Shown piece after piece: positions 43,488-53,300 of a stretch of 64,000 nucleotides of DNA (position 1 is the first letter of the stretch; each line of letters opens with the position of its first letter). The stretch is from JAGLOK01 sp963677605 (lineage in GTDB: Bacteria > Bacillota > Clostridia > Christensenellales > UMGS416): contig CAXXDX010000006.1 of NCBI GenBank assembly GCA_963677605.2, positions 992,001-1,056,000 on the forward strand, given 5' to 3'. A model generated the notes under the pieces. That model did no database searches and was not told the DNA's origin. It saw only the letters and a program-made list of their open reading frames with translations. Position numbers and translations under genes: made by a program.

Positions 43488-44621
43488 ATGAACAATTTTT
43501 CGCAACTTTATTTAAATGGGTTTGCAATACTTATTTTATTGCTTATAGTTTTAAATATTAATAAAAAATATAATAATATGAAAAGGGACGAAAAATTATT
43601 CATCTTACTTTCTTTTGCCACAATTATTGTGTTGATAACTTCTGCAGTTCTTCCTCCTCTATGGGGTGTTGGTGGGGAAAAAATACATCATTTAATAAAA
43701 ATATTTCAAAGCTTAGATTTTTTATTTTCTATAATTATCCCAACACTCTGGCTGTATTTCTGTATCTATAGAATTTATCCGGAAATAAAACTAAAAAAAG
43801 CGTCAAAATTTCTTATCCCAGCACCGCTTATAATACACATAATTATAAACTTAATATCATATAGATATGGACTGCTGTTTACAATAAATGAAGCTAACGA
43901 ATACTCAAGAGGAGTTTTGTTTTTCTACGGGATATCTGTAGGTTATATTTATATAATAGCAGCAACAGTCTTTATAATACTCAAAAGAAAAATGCTAAAC
44001 TTTAAAGAGCTTATTTTATATCTTTTGTTTCCTATATTGCCTTCAATAATAAGCTTGCTTGAGCGGCTGTACCACTTCCCTGTATACACAACATGGGCAA
44101 TCGGAAGTCTAGTTTTGCTTGAGATACAAATGCATGTCTTAAATAAAAGGTCAAATATTGATTACCTAACAAACCTAAACAACAGAATGGCTTTTGATGA
44201 ATATGTTAAAGAAACAATAAACCAAAGTCTGAACTCCGAGCAATCATTCGGTTTGATAGTGTTGGATATTGATAATTTTAAAAAAGTTAATGATCTTTAT
44301 GGACATATTGAAGGCGACCGTGCATTGAAGGCAACATCAAAGATACTTTGTGACAGTTTCACAGGTAAAAACTTTCTATCCAGATACGGCGGCGATGAGT
44401 TTGCAGTAGTACTTAGAGAATGCGAACACGATCTTCTGGATTACTATTTGGATAAACTGGAAAGAAACCGCATCGAGTATAACAGAACATCCAATAAGTC
44501 TTATGATATTGATTTCACCATAGGAGCATATATTTTTAAAGAAGATGAGATAACAGATGCTCACAGCATGTTCATGTTAGTTGACAATCTAATGTACAGT
44601 AATAAAGTTTCAGAAGATTAA
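43488..44621 (+). CDS. Membrane diguanylate cyclase with GGDEF domain
   Basis: A 377-residue protein. About seven hydrophobic segments fill residues 1-215, and a C-terminal GGDEF domain (about 225-375) has the intact active-site GGDEF at 301-305, an NLNNRMAF opening and the metal segment LDIDNFKKVND. It should make cyclic di-GMP in response to a membrane or extracellular cue. No RxxD inhibitory site is seen in the five residues before GGDEF (the stretch reads TGKNFLSRY), so product feedback may be absent. It is an isolated gene followed by a strong terminator. Confidence 0.9.
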   Translation: MNNFSQLYLNGFAILILLLIVLNINKKYNNMKRDEKLFILLSFATIIVLITSAVLPPLWGVGGEKIHHLIKIFQSLDFLFSIIIPTLWLYFCIYRIYPEIKLKKASKFLIPAPLIIHIIINLISYRYGLLFTINEANEYSRGVLFFYGISVGYIYIIAATVFIILKRKMLNFKELILYLLFPILPSIISLLERLYHFPVYTTWAIGSLVLLEIQMHVLNKRSNIDYLTNLNNRMAFDEYVKETINQSLNSEQSFGLIVLDIDNFKKVNDLYGHIEGDRALKATSKILCDSFTGKNFLSRYGGDEFAVVLRECEHDLLDYYLDKLERNRIEYNRTSNKSYDIDFTIGAYIFKEDEITDAHSMFMLVDNLMYSNKVSED

Positions 44622-44638
44622 TTTAGTTTAAACAAAAT

Positions 44639-44667
44639 AAAAAGCACAGGACATCCTGTGCTTTTTT
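44639..44667. terminator. Bidirectional terminator between GGDEF gene and kduD
   Basis: AAAAAGCACAGG (44639-44650) pairs over 12 bp with 44655-44666 around ACAT. T-runs follow on both strands, serving the convergent GGDEF and kdu transcripts. Confidence 0.92.
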
Positions 44668-44678
44668 AGTTTGATGGA

Positions 44679-45437
44679 TTATCTTGCAAGCCATCCGCCG
44701 TCAACGGCTATTGTATATCCATTGATATAATCCGATGCAGGTGATGCAAGGAACACTGCTGGGCCTGCAAGGTCGCTGGGCAGTCCCCATCTTCCGGCAG
44801 GAATTCTGTCAAGTATCTCCGCTGAACGCTTCTCATCAGCACGAAGAGGCGCAGTATTTGCTGTCGCCATATAGCCGGGAGCAATCGCGTTAACATTAAT
44901 ATTGTATTTTGCCCACTCATTGGCCATAAGCATGGTAATTCCCTTTACACCTGATTTTGACGCTGTATATGAAGGAACCCTAATGCCGCCTTGGAAAGAA
45001 AGCATAGATGCTATGTTTATTATCTTACCGCCATTGCCCTGCTTTACGAACTGGTTGGCTACAGCCTGCGAAAGGAAGAAAACTGTTTTAACATTGATGT
45101 TCATTACATCATCCCAGTCTTTTTCCGAAAAATTCAAAGCATCTTCCCTGCGTATTATTCCGGCATTGTTTATCAGAATGTCTACATGTCCAAACTCTTT
45201 TACAGCAGTATCAACCACTCCCTGAAGAGGTTCCATAAGCATAAGATTTGCCTGTATACCTACATATTTCTTTCCTTCAGCCTCCACGAGTTTCTTTGTT
45301 TCAGCTGTTTCCACATAATCTACACCAACAATATCAGCACCTGCCTGAGCCAATCCGAGTGCCATTCCCTGACCCAATCCTGCTGCGCATCCTGTAACTA
45401 TCGCCACTTTTCCCTTTAACTCAAAATTCGGTTTCAT
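44679..45437 (-). CDS. kduD: 2-dehydro-3-deoxy-D-gluconate 5-dehydrogenase KduD
   Basis: A 252-residue classical short-chain dehydrogenase. The cofactor motif GCAAGLGQGMA and the structural NNAG are present, and the catalytic Tyr and Lys are in YTASKSG. It reduces 2,5-diketo-3-deoxygluconate (DKII) to 2-keto-3-deoxygluconate in the breakdown of pectin-derived unsaturated uronate. It lies 12 bases after kduI and has AAGGAG before its ATG. The pairing with kduI makes the assignment firm among many similar SDR proteins. Confidence 0.93.
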   Translation of the reverse strand: MKPNFELKGKVAIVTGCAAGLGQGMALGLAQAGADIVGVDYVETAETKKLVEAEGKKYVGIQANLMLMEPLQGVVDTAVKEFGHVDILINNAGIIRREDALNFSEKDWDDVMNINVKTVFFLSQAVANQFVKQGNGGKIINIASMLSFQGGIRVPSYTASKSGVKGITMLMANEWAKYNINVNAIAPGYMATANTAPLRADEKRSAEILDRIPAGRWGLPSDLAGPAVFLASPASDYINGYTIAVDGGWLAR

Positions 45438-45449
45438 TATCTTCTCCTT

Positions 45450-46292
45450 TTATTTTAAATCATCCATAGATACTGCATCCATGTCTGTGAATGTTTTATT
45501 TTCTCCTACCATACCCCATATAAATTTATATGAAGAGGTTCCGCATCCGCTGTGTATTGACCATGCAGGCGAAATTACTGCTTCTTCATTTCTTACAACA
45601 ATGTGCCTTGTTTCCTGCGGTTCGCCCATATAGTGGAAGACGACATTGTCATCTTCCATCCCAAAGTAGAAGTATACTTCCATGCGCCTTGCATGTGTAT
45701 GGCACGGCATTGTGTTCCATACATTTGCAGGCTCCATCTCAGTAAGCCCCATTAACAGCTGACAAGTGTCCATAACATCGGGGTGAATGTATTGGTTGAT
45801 TATCCTTTTGTTTGATTTTTCAGATGATCCCATGGGTACTTTTGCAGCCTTTGTTATATCTACATGCACATTAGGATAAGTCATGTGTGCCGGTGCGCTT
45901 AAGGTATAAAACTTTGATGGGTTGCCGGCATCATCGCTTGAAAACATTAGCTCTTTAGCCCCTTTTCCAACATATAGGCCATCAAGATGTGCCAAAGTAT
46001 ATTCAACGCCATCAACATTGATTTTACCTGCTCCTCCGATATTTATAACACCAAGCTCGCGTCTTTCAAGAAAATATTCTGTGCCTAAATCCTTAGCCGG
46101 ATCAAAGTTTTCACAAAGACTCAAAGCCTTATCAGAAGGGCAAATCCCCATGGTAATTATCCTGTCAACATGTGAATAAACCCTCTTTACCAAACCAGGA
46201 GTGAAAAGATTGTCTATTAAAAACTCATCCCTTAGTCTTTTTGTGTCATAATACTTTGCATCTGCCGAAGATGCCGATTGTCTTATTTGCAT
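45450..46292 (-). CDS. kduI: 5-dehydro-4-deoxy-D-glucuronate isomerase KduI
   Basis: A 280-residue cupin isomerase of the usual length. The zinc ligands are visible as His198, His200 and Glu205 in CHTHARRMEVYFYF and His247 in AWSIHSGCG. It converts 5-keto-4-deoxyuronate, formed spontaneously from unsaturated galacturonate, to DKII, which KduD then reduces. AGGAG precedes the ATG. It is first in a two-gene operon divergent from an AraC regulator. The later enzymes KdgK and KdgA are not in the window. Confidence 0.96.
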   Translation of the reverse strand: MQIRQSASSADAKYYDTKRLRDEFLIDNLFTPGLVKRVYSHVDRIITMGICPSDKALSLCENFDPAKDLGTEYFLERRELGVINIGGAGKINVDGVEYTLAHLDGLYVGKGAKELMFSSDDAGNPSKFYTLSAPAHMTYPNVHVDITKAAKVPMGSSEKSNKRIINQYIHPDVMDTCQLLMGLTEMEPANVWNTMPCHTHARRMEVYFYFGMEDDNVVFHYMGEPQETRHIVVRNEEAVISPAWSIHSGCGTSSYKFIWGMVGENKTFTDMDAVSMDDLK

Positions 46293-46455
46293 AATAGTTC
46301 TCCTATTCTAATAAATTACTATAATAACGTATAAAATATATGCATATCTTAACACCAATAAATGATATTTTATATTCATTTTTTCGGTTAAATCTTGCAT
46401 AAATTATGATTAAATGATAATATTAATCTAAACATATTAAAATGATTGGAATGTT

Positions 46456-47310
46456 ATGAATATTAATTATCAAACAAAAGAGATGTTTGAAAATGAGTTA
46501 AACCTTATGTTCAAAGGAAACAATGTTTCATGTTTCCCGGACTTTCATTTTCATGATTATTATGAGGTTTTTTATTTGCAGGATGGCGGGAAACAGTTTT
46601 TTGTAGACGACACAATGTACTCTATAGAGCCCGGCGACCTTTTCATAATAAACAATTTTGAAATACACAAGCCGCTTCGCGATCCAAACGGAGACTACAA
46701 AAGAGTTGTTGCGGTTTTCAGTCCGGAAAGAATAAAGGAAATAAGTCCAAAGCATTCCATTGATTTATTAAGCTGTTTTATATCCCGCAAAAACGGAACT
46801 CATAACAAGATCAAACTGGATGAAAGCCAGCAAAAAGTTTTTCTTGAAATATCAAATAAAATAAATAATCTGGATCAGGAAAGCTTTTGTTTCCAGGCTC
46901 TTCAGGAAGCATATTTTATTGAGTTACTGGTATATATAAACAGGTGGTTCAGAGAAAATTTCTCAACAGAGAACAACGAAGAAAGCTATGGATTCAACTC
47001 TAATGTAAAAGCAATAATTGATTATATAAATGATAACTTTACAACAAATATAACCCTCGAGTCACTGGAAGAAAAATTTCATTTGAACAAGCATTATATG
47101 TGCCAGCTATTTAAAAAAACAACAGGCACTACAATTCATAGATACATCATCTCCAGAAGGCTGTCCCGCGCAAAAATCCTCTTGCATCAGGGACACAACG
47201 TGACTGCTACCAGCGACATGTGCGGATTTCAAAATTATACTAACTTTATCCGCGCTTTTAAGCAGCATTTTGGAGTATCTCCAAAGCAATTCGCCTCAGG
47301 CAAACAATAA
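46456..47310 (+). CDS. AraC-family regulator, probable regulator of kduID
   Basis: A 284-residue protein. An N-terminal cupin sensor (FPDFHFHDYYEVFYLQDGG at about residues 27-45, IEPGDLFIINNFEIH at about 57-71) is followed by a C-terminal AraC domain (about 185-282; LEEKFHLNKHYMCQLFKKTTG and CGFQNYTNFIRAFKQHFG). It is divergent from kduI with a 163-base AT-rich region between them, which suggests that it senses a uronate intermediate and controls kduID. Confidence 0.9.
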   Translation: MNINYQTKEMFENELNLMFKGNNVSCFPDFHFHDYYEVFYLQDGGKQFFVDDTMYSIEPGDLFIINNFEIHKPLRDPNGDYKRVVAVFSPERIKEISPKHSIDLLSCFISRKNGTHNKIKLDESQQKVFLEISNKINNLDQESFCFQALQEAYFIELLVYINRWFRENFSTENNEESYGFNSNVKAIIDYINDNFTTNITLESLEEKFHLNKHYMCQLFKKTTGTTIHRYIISRRLSRAKILLHQGHNVTATSDMCGFQNYTNFIRAFKQHFGVSPKQFASGKQ

Positions 47311-47333
47311 GCAAAATAGATGAATCAAAACCA

Positions 47334-47891
47334 TTAGTTCAGGTTATACTCCGCAAGCTCGCAGTTATTGAGCAAAAACTTATTAGCCTGTTCATGACTT
47401 AAGTTTTTTATAACCATATTTATCATTCTTGATATATATCCGTGTGTAACAAGCAAAATAGTCTGTTCCTGATAATTCTCTTTCAGCTCGCTCACAATCA
47501 GTTGCGCTCTTTTTATAACATCTTCAACGCTTTCGCCTTTGTGCTCTCTGTTTTTAAGCTTATGAAGTGCTTTGGTCTCCCACAATGCAGGATATATAAG
47601 TTTCACATCGTCTCTTGTAAGTCCCTCGAACTTCCCGAGATCTCGTTCAATTAGCAGCTCACTTGTAATAAGAGGCTTATTTAAGCCTTCATTAATAATT
47701 TCAGCAGTCTGCAATGCTCTTTTTTTAGTTGATGATATTATTATATCAATAGGTAAATCCGCAATCTTTTGAGATATCTCAACCGCCTGCAATCTTCCTT
47801 TTTCATTCAGCGAAATGTCCATTTTCCCTGCATATCTGTTTTGAACATTAAAATCCGTTTCACCATGTCTTACTACATATAATTTAATCAT
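47334..47891 (-). CDS. Histidine phosphatase family protein (phosphoglycerate mutase-like)
   Basis: A 185-residue protein of the phosphoglycerate mutase-like branch. The phospho-acceptor motif is VVRHGETDFN (Arg8-His9), a second Arg and Glu lie in SELLIERDLGKFEG, and the late His is in LLVTHGYISRM. It is too short to be a glycolytic mutase; broad phosphatases and alpha-ribazole phosphatase (CobC) look like this. It follows the broken peptide-binding gene by nine bases and may be co-transcribed with coaE. Confidence 0.87.
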   Translation of the reverse strand: MIKLYVVRHGETDFNVQNRYAGKMDISLNEKGRLQAVEISQKIADLPIDIIISSTKKRALQTAEIINEGLNKPLITSELLIERDLGKFEGLTRDDVKLIYPALWETKALHKLKNREHKGESVEDVIKRAQLIVSELKENYQEQTILLVTHGYISRMINMVIKNLSHEQANKFLLNNCELAEYNLN

Positions 47892-47900
47892 TGGTCGCTT

Positions 47901-48897
47901 TTATCTTGTCTCCCAGTATTGAATGCTTGAATATGCGCTTTCTTCTTTAACTTGAATAACATTAGTGATGTTTTTTCTGGTAAGAAGCGTATGCGTTCTG
48001 AAATATAAGCTTATTATCGGCAAATCTTCTATTATCTTTTGCTGTACGCGTTCAAAGCTCGCAGATATGGTTTCTCGTGTCTTAGACTGCATTACTTCGT
48101 CAAGCAGCGCATCAGTTTCAAGGTCGTTATATCCTGAAAGGTTCTGTGATCCATCGCTTCTAAATGCAAATCTTAAATCAGGAATGTCATTTAAATACCA
48201 ACCTGCAAGAAGCAGGTCAAACCTTCCCTCCTGCACCATGTTCTGATAATTATCCCAGTTTTCTGTTTTAACATCCACCTTAATGCCAACTTCTTCAAGC
48301 TGCTTTGCAATGTATTTTGCAACCTCAGCTCTGTGAGGGCTCCCGCTGTCTTCATTTGTAAGCAATGTGATTGTAAAATCTATTTCAGTACCTTCCGGCG
48401 ATATCCCAAGCCATTTGTCGCCCTCTTCTTTATATCGCCATCCGGCAATTCTCAAAAGGCTTTTAGCCTCTGCTAAATTGTTGTTATATGTAAGCAGTGT
48501 TCCCGAGAACAAAAACGAAGTCGGGGGAACAGGTGTATCTACTGCTATCGCATGGTTTATGTAAACATTTGAGATTATTTCTTCTCTGTCTAACGCATAG
48601 GCTATAGCTTGGCGCACACGTTTGTCTGCAAGATAAGTCGTATTCAGATTCGGCACCAAAAACTCGAAATATCTTGTCGAATACTCATATGAGAATGTGT
48701 CCATAACCTGATCAGTCGCTGAAAGCGCAAGCTTGCTTGTCTGAACCACATCAAGCTGGCTCAATTGGAATGCCGCCACTGCAAGGTTATTATCGTCATA
48801 TGGTTCAGCAATAATTTTGCCTATTGCAGGTTTTTGCTGCCACCAGTTTTCGTTTCTCGTAAGTTCGATAATTTCTCCGGGAAGCAAGATGAAATCA
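47901..48897 (-). pseudogene. Peptide ABC transporter binding protein, 3' part after frameshift
   Basis: C-terminal two thirds of a family 5 extracellular solute-binding protein (DppA/OppA type). The sequence resumes in a new frame with FILLPGEIIELTRNENWW and continues to the natural end, including RVRQAIAYALDREEII, a family hallmark. The apparent start here is a TTG without a binding site. Joined to the 5' part it makes a normal protein of about 540 residues. Confidence 0.8.
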
Positions 48898-49534
48898 TAT
48901 AAGGTCCTGTCCCGATAGGATAAATCGGCTCTGTTGTTAATGTGTAATTAACGTCCTTTGGCAATATAGGAAAATCAAGAGCATTTATCATTCCGTAAAA
49001 TGGTTCATATGAGTAGATGTTTATGGTTCTTTCATCCTCAACCGACCAATATTTAATATATCCGAGTTCTTCACAATAGTCGTTGTTTTCTTCACGCCTA
49101 AGCGAATTCATAAGATCCAGTGTAAACTCCACATCATACGCATCCAGTTTGCGTCCGGACTGCTGCCAGTACACATCATCACGAAGCGTAATTGTCCACT
49201 TTCTTCCGCTTTCAAGGTCAAGCTCCCAAGTCTGAGCAAGTACAGGCACAGGCTCTCCTGTATCATCAAATGAAATAAGCGGCTCGAAAATTAGATTATA
49301 TATGCTCATTAAATCTCTTGAAGTCACTTTATACGGATTTGTAGACTCTATCTCGCTTGGCATAGCGATTCTAATTTCCGCTGTACCGTCAGGAACCTCT
49401 GTCGCAATAGGCGCGACAGTAGGTTCAGGAGTGTAATTGTATCTTAGAAACTCCTGCTCTTTCCCGCAGGAAACAAGTGTAAGCGAAAAAACAGCTATCA
49501 TAATAATCAAAGCCAGTTTTTTAATTAAATTCAT
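48898..49534 (-). pseudogene. Peptide ABC transporter binding protein, 5' part before frameshift
   Basis: N-terminal third of the same family 5 binding protein. A lipoprotein signal ends in VSC (Cys23); RKWTITLRDDVYWQQSG and YPIGTGPY are family landmarks. After GTGPY the frame goes wrong at TATAT near 48898, where two extra bases (AT) explain the shift; the frame then ends at 48821. The ATG at 49534 overlaps the 3' end of coaE by 14 bases. Whether the shift is real or an error cannot be told from one sequence. Confidence 0.8.
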
Positions 49535-50123
49535 CCTGTAATTCCTCATATAAAACTTTTACAAATGCATTTGTATCATTAATGTCTCCTGAAGTGTCAA
49601 TCACTCTTGAGGCACGTTTTCTTTTTTCTTCATCCGTCATCTGTACTTTTATTCTTTTTAAAGCATCATCATATGAAATCTGGTCTCTGGCAAGAACACG
49701 GCGTATCTGCTCATCGATTCCGCAGGAAGCTACCCACACTTCGTCACAGTACTTTTCAACACCTGCCTCAAACAAAAGAGGCGCATCCAGAAAACAAAAC
49801 TTTATATCATCTTTATGCCAAACTTTCAGCTGGGCTATCATATCATCAATTATTATCGGATGCAATATGGCATTAAGTTTGTCCAATCTCGCTTTATCAG
49901 CAAAAAAATATTCAGCTGCTCGTTCGCGGCTTAATGTTCCATCAGGATTAAAAATAAGCTCTCCGAAGTTTTCTTTCATAGCAGCCAAGCCTGCTTCGCC
50001 GGGTTCAACTACTCTGCGGCTTGCTTCATCCGCGTCCCAAACATATGCTCCCAATGATTTTAGTACATTCGATATATTGCTTTTACCGGTAGCTATGCCG
50101 CCGGTAAGTCCTATAATATGCAT
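49521..50123 (-). CDS. coaE: Dephospho-CoA kinase CoaE
   Basis: A 200-residue P-loop kinase of normal length that phosphorylates dephospho-CoA in the last step of coenzyme A synthesis. The nucleotide motif GGIATGKS lies at residues 8-15, an acidic WDADEASRRVV follows, and a CoA-site segment LDAPLLFEAGVE is near residue 110. It lies 33 bases after polA, the common polA-coaE arrangement in Clostridia. Confidence 0.96.
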   Translation of the reverse strand: MHIIGLTGGIATGKSNISNVLKSLGAYVWDADEASRRVVEPGEAGLAAMKENFGELIFNPDGTLSRERAAEYFFADKARLDKLNAILHPIIIDDMIAQLKVWHKDDIKFCFLDAPLLFEAGVEKYCDEVWVASCGIDEQIRRVLARDQISYDDALKRIKVQMTDEEKRKRASRVIDTSGDINDTNAFVKVLYEELQDEFN

Positions 50124-50156
50124 AATTGTCCTTTCCGAATTTCTTAACTTAATCTA

Positions 50157-52718
50157 TTATTTCGCTTCATACCAGCTGTTTCCGGTATCCACGTCCGCAG
50201 TTAGCTTAACATCAAGCTTAGCTGCGCTTTCCATTTTCTCTTTTATAAGTTTTTTAACCTTTTCCAACTCATCATTTACTGTGTCTATGATAAGTTCATC
50301 GTGTACCTGAAGTATCAGTTTTGACTTAAGCTTTTCGCTTTCAAGCGCATTATACACCGCTATCATTGCAAGCTTCATAATATCCGCCGCACTGCCCTGT
50401 ATAGGTGCATTCATAGCAACCCTTTCAGCACCTGTCCTCTGATTATAATTAGAAGAACGAAGCTGAGGAAGGTATATTCGCCTTCCGTACAGCGTGCTGA
50501 CGTATCCATTCTCTCTCCCGAACTCAACACTTGCGTTCATAAACTCTTTTACCTTCGGGAATGTTTCGAAATATTTGTCGATAAATTCTCCGGCTTGTTT
50601 TCTTGATATATTAAGCTGGCGGGAAAGTCCGAAGTCTGATATGCCATAAACTATGCCAAAGTTTACAGCCTTAGCAGAAGACCTCATGCTTTTTGTTACC
50701 TCGTCTTCAGCTACACCAAAAACCTGCGCAGCTGTACGTCTGTGGATGTCATCTCCTGTATTAAATGCTTCTAGCATATTTTCATCGCCTGAAATATGCG
50801 CCAGAATCCTCAATTCGATCTGCGAGTAGTCCGCATCAACCAATATATGATTTTCACCACTTGCAACAAATGCTTTTCTCAGCCTGACACCTTCGCTTGT
50901 ACGAATCGGAATATTCTGAAGATTTGGAGCAGTAGATGAAAATCTTCCCGTAACAGCACCTATCTGATTGATAGTGGTATGCAGCCTGCCCTCTTTTGTG
51001 ATAAGGGGATTCATCCCGTCAATATATGTGCTTTTAAGCTTTGCAAGTGTACGGTACTCTATAATTGGATCAATAATGTCATGCTTTTCACGCAATCCTT
51101 CCAGCACACTGATATCAGTTGAATATCCGGTTTTAGTTTTTTTCGCAGCAGGAAGCCCAAGGTTTTCAAACAGAATCTCACCTAATTGTTTAGGTGAATT
51201 AATATTGAAACTCTGTCCTGCATTCTCATATATATTCTCTGTCAGTTCATTTAGTTTTTCAGAGTATTCAGCATCCAATGAAGCCAGAACATCTTTATCG
51301 ATTTTAAAACCTGTTGTTTCAAGATCAAATATAATCGGAATAAGAGGCATTTCTATTTCATCAAAAACTTTTTCCTGCTGTCTGTTTTTAATTATTTTCT
51401 TTTGTTCTAGCATAAGCTCTTGCATAACATGTGCATGACAGTTTCCCACACCATGCCCCAACGAGTTTTCAACAAGAGTTTTAAACCCTCCCCTTGCGCT
51501 GCGCCCCAGAACAAGGCCTGCGATATATACATCAAACTGCAAGTTGCAAAGCTTTATACCATGTTTGCCTAATTCATGCATCATTGATTTTGCATCGTAT
51601 ACAACCTTAGGTACATCGTTCTCAAAAACATCTTTTAAATAGCCGATAATGTCATACAAATCAAGGCCATCGTCTAAAAGGCTGTGCATTACAGGGGCTA
51701 TATATTCAATTTCCCCATCTGACACATGAATATCTTTGCCTATAAAAATAGATATTAGATTTGCATTATTCAATTTTCCTGAAAGCTCTTTAATAGATTT
51801 CTCATCATTTAAAATTACTGTTTCAGCTTCTTTATATGATTTTGGCTTTTCACCCGTCATCTGACTGACTTTTTTAAGTATTATATTTAGCTTCAGTTTT
51901 TTAAGTTCCGGTATTACACTCTGTCCATCAATGCCTTCAAACACACACTCCGAAAGTGTGACACCAACAGGAATTTCTGTGTTTATTTTAGCAAGAACTT
52001 TTGACATTTTCGCCTGATCAATATTAGCCCGCACCTTTTCTCCCAGCTTGCCTTTTATCTCTTGTGCATTCTCCAATACTCCTTCCAGGCTACCATATTG
52101 GGTTAAAAGCTTTATAGCCGTCTTCTCGCCAACTGACGGGATTCCGGGGATATTGTCCGAACTGTCACCCATAAGTCCTTTTAAGTCAACCATTTTATCC
52201 GCACCAAAAGAATACTTATCAATAAGAACGTTATTATCATAAGTTTCGATATCAGATATACCGCGCTTTGTAAGCATTATAGTAACATCATCGTTTACAA
52301 GCTGAAATACGTCGCGGTCGCCCGTAATGATTTTTGTGCTCATTCCATTATCATGAGCCATACTGGAAAGTGTTCCGATTATATCATCAGCCTCATATCC
52401 TTCAACCCCCAAAGTTTTAATATTCATTGCTTTAAGAATATTTTTTATAGTGTCAAACTGAGGAATTAATTCATGGGGAGTAGGTTTTCTTCCTGCTTTA
52501 TATTCTGAAAAAATATCATTTCTGAAAGTTTTTCCTTTAAGGTCAAACGCTACTGCAATATGGGAAGGATTTTCATCCTCTATAGCTTTAAGCATCATGC
52601 TTAAAAACCCATATACTGCATTAGTATATACACCATCATCTGTACTCAAAACAGGCAGTGCATAAAATGCGCGGTACATCAAAGAATTCCCGTCAATCAA
52701 TATCAATAAATCACTCAT
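50157..52718 (-). CDS. polA: DNA polymerase I PolA
   Basis: An 853-residue family A polymerase for gap filling and Okazaki fragment processing. The N-terminal 5' nuclease (about 1-290) has LIDGNSLMYRAFYALP and GLMGDSSDNIPGIPSVG. The middle domain (about 300-480) lacks the DxE of exonuclease motif I (the region reads ISIFIGKD), so proofreading is probably lost, as in Bacillus and Thermus enzymes. The polymerase domain has DADYSQIELRILAH, the O-helix RSSAKAVNFGIVYGI and LQVHDELII. It probably leads a transcript with coaE. Confidence 0.97.
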   Translation of the reverse strand: MSDLLILIDGNSLMYRAFYALPVLSTDDGVYTNAVYGFLSMMLKAIEDENPSHIAVAFDLKGKTFRNDIFSEYKAGRKPTPHELIPQFDTIKNILKAMNIKTLGVEGYEADDIIGTLSSMAHDNGMSTKIITGDRDVFQLVNDDVTIMLTKRGISDIETYDNNVLIDKYSFGADKMVDLKGLMGDSSDNIPGIPSVGEKTAIKLLTQYGSLEGVLENAQEIKGKLGEKVRANIDQAKMSKVLAKINTEIPVGVTLSECVFEGIDGQSVIPELKKLKLNIILKKVSQMTGEKPKSYKEAETVILNDEKSIKELSGKLNNANLISIFIGKDIHVSDGEIEYIAPVMHSLLDDGLDLYDIIGYLKDVFENDVPKVVYDAKSMMHELGKHGIKLCNLQFDVYIAGLVLGRSARGGFKTLVENSLGHGVGNCHAHVMQELMLEQKKIIKNRQQEKVFDEIEMPLIPIIFDLETTGFKIDKDVLASLDAEYSEKLNELTENIYENAGQSFNINSPKQLGEILFENLGLPAAKKTKTGYSTDISVLEGLREKHDIIDPIIEYRTLAKLKSTYIDGMNPLITKEGRLHTTINQIGAVTGRFSSTAPNLQNIPIRTSEGVRLRKAFVASGENHILVDADYSQIELRILAHISGDENMLEAFNTGDDIHRRTAAQVFGVAEDEVTKSMRSSAKAVNFGIVYGISDFGLSRQLNISRKQAGEFIDKYFETFPKVKEFMNASVEFGRENGYVSTLYGRRIYLPQLRSSNYNQRTGAERVAMNAPIQGSAADIMKLAMIAVYNALESEKLKSKLILQVHDELIIDTVNDELEKVKKLIKEKMESAAKLDVKLTADVDTGNSWYEAK

Positions 52719-53300
52719 TAGAAGCTAGTTTCCAATCTCTTTAAATTAACATAATCGTAACATATAAGTGTAGTAAATACAATTAAACTATTTATGACGT
52801 AAGCTGTTATTTTTCCTATTTGCAAATAATAAATAAAACATTTTTAAAAAATAGCTAAAGTTGAAGTTAATAAATGACGATATAATATTATGAAAGGTAT
52901 ATCTATACCGTTCATAATTTGTTTGCGTAATTTTTTAATGGTGAAACATTTTATTTCCATTAAATCCTTATTATCGAATATATTTGCTGTTTATCGCATT
53001 TATTAATCACATATTTATTTTGTGTTACGTTGTTATTTCTATTTGTTTAATTTTATGTGATATATTTCGCTTTTAACATGTTAAAAGAATGGTATAAATC
53101 AAACATTTATATATGAATACATTGTTTTACATATTCATACTTTATGCAAGCATTCATCTGTATTCATAAGAAGCGTAAAATTTTGATATTTTACGCTTCT
53201 TGTGACTAATGCATTATTCTATTATAAAATATATGGTTTAATGAATGATTTAAACAATAATGTTAAACAATCCAAATTGTATTTATTTCAAAACTAAAAT
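52719..53300. other. Long AT-rich intergenic region with one hairpin
   Basis: A 582-base gap between polA and tdk, extremely AT-rich, with no coding frame. It should hold the polA promoter. A perfect 14-bp inverted repeat (AAGAAGCGTAAAAT at 53168-53181 with 53188-53201, 6-base loop) stands out. It lacks a T-run on either strand, so it could be an RNA processing site, a protein site or part of a small RNA. Confidence 0.55.

Noticed and set aside
49582..50310. 242-residue plus-strand frame opposite coaE and the polA end
   Set aside because: It is an antisense shadow of two well-defined core genes and is Ser-rich without any domain.
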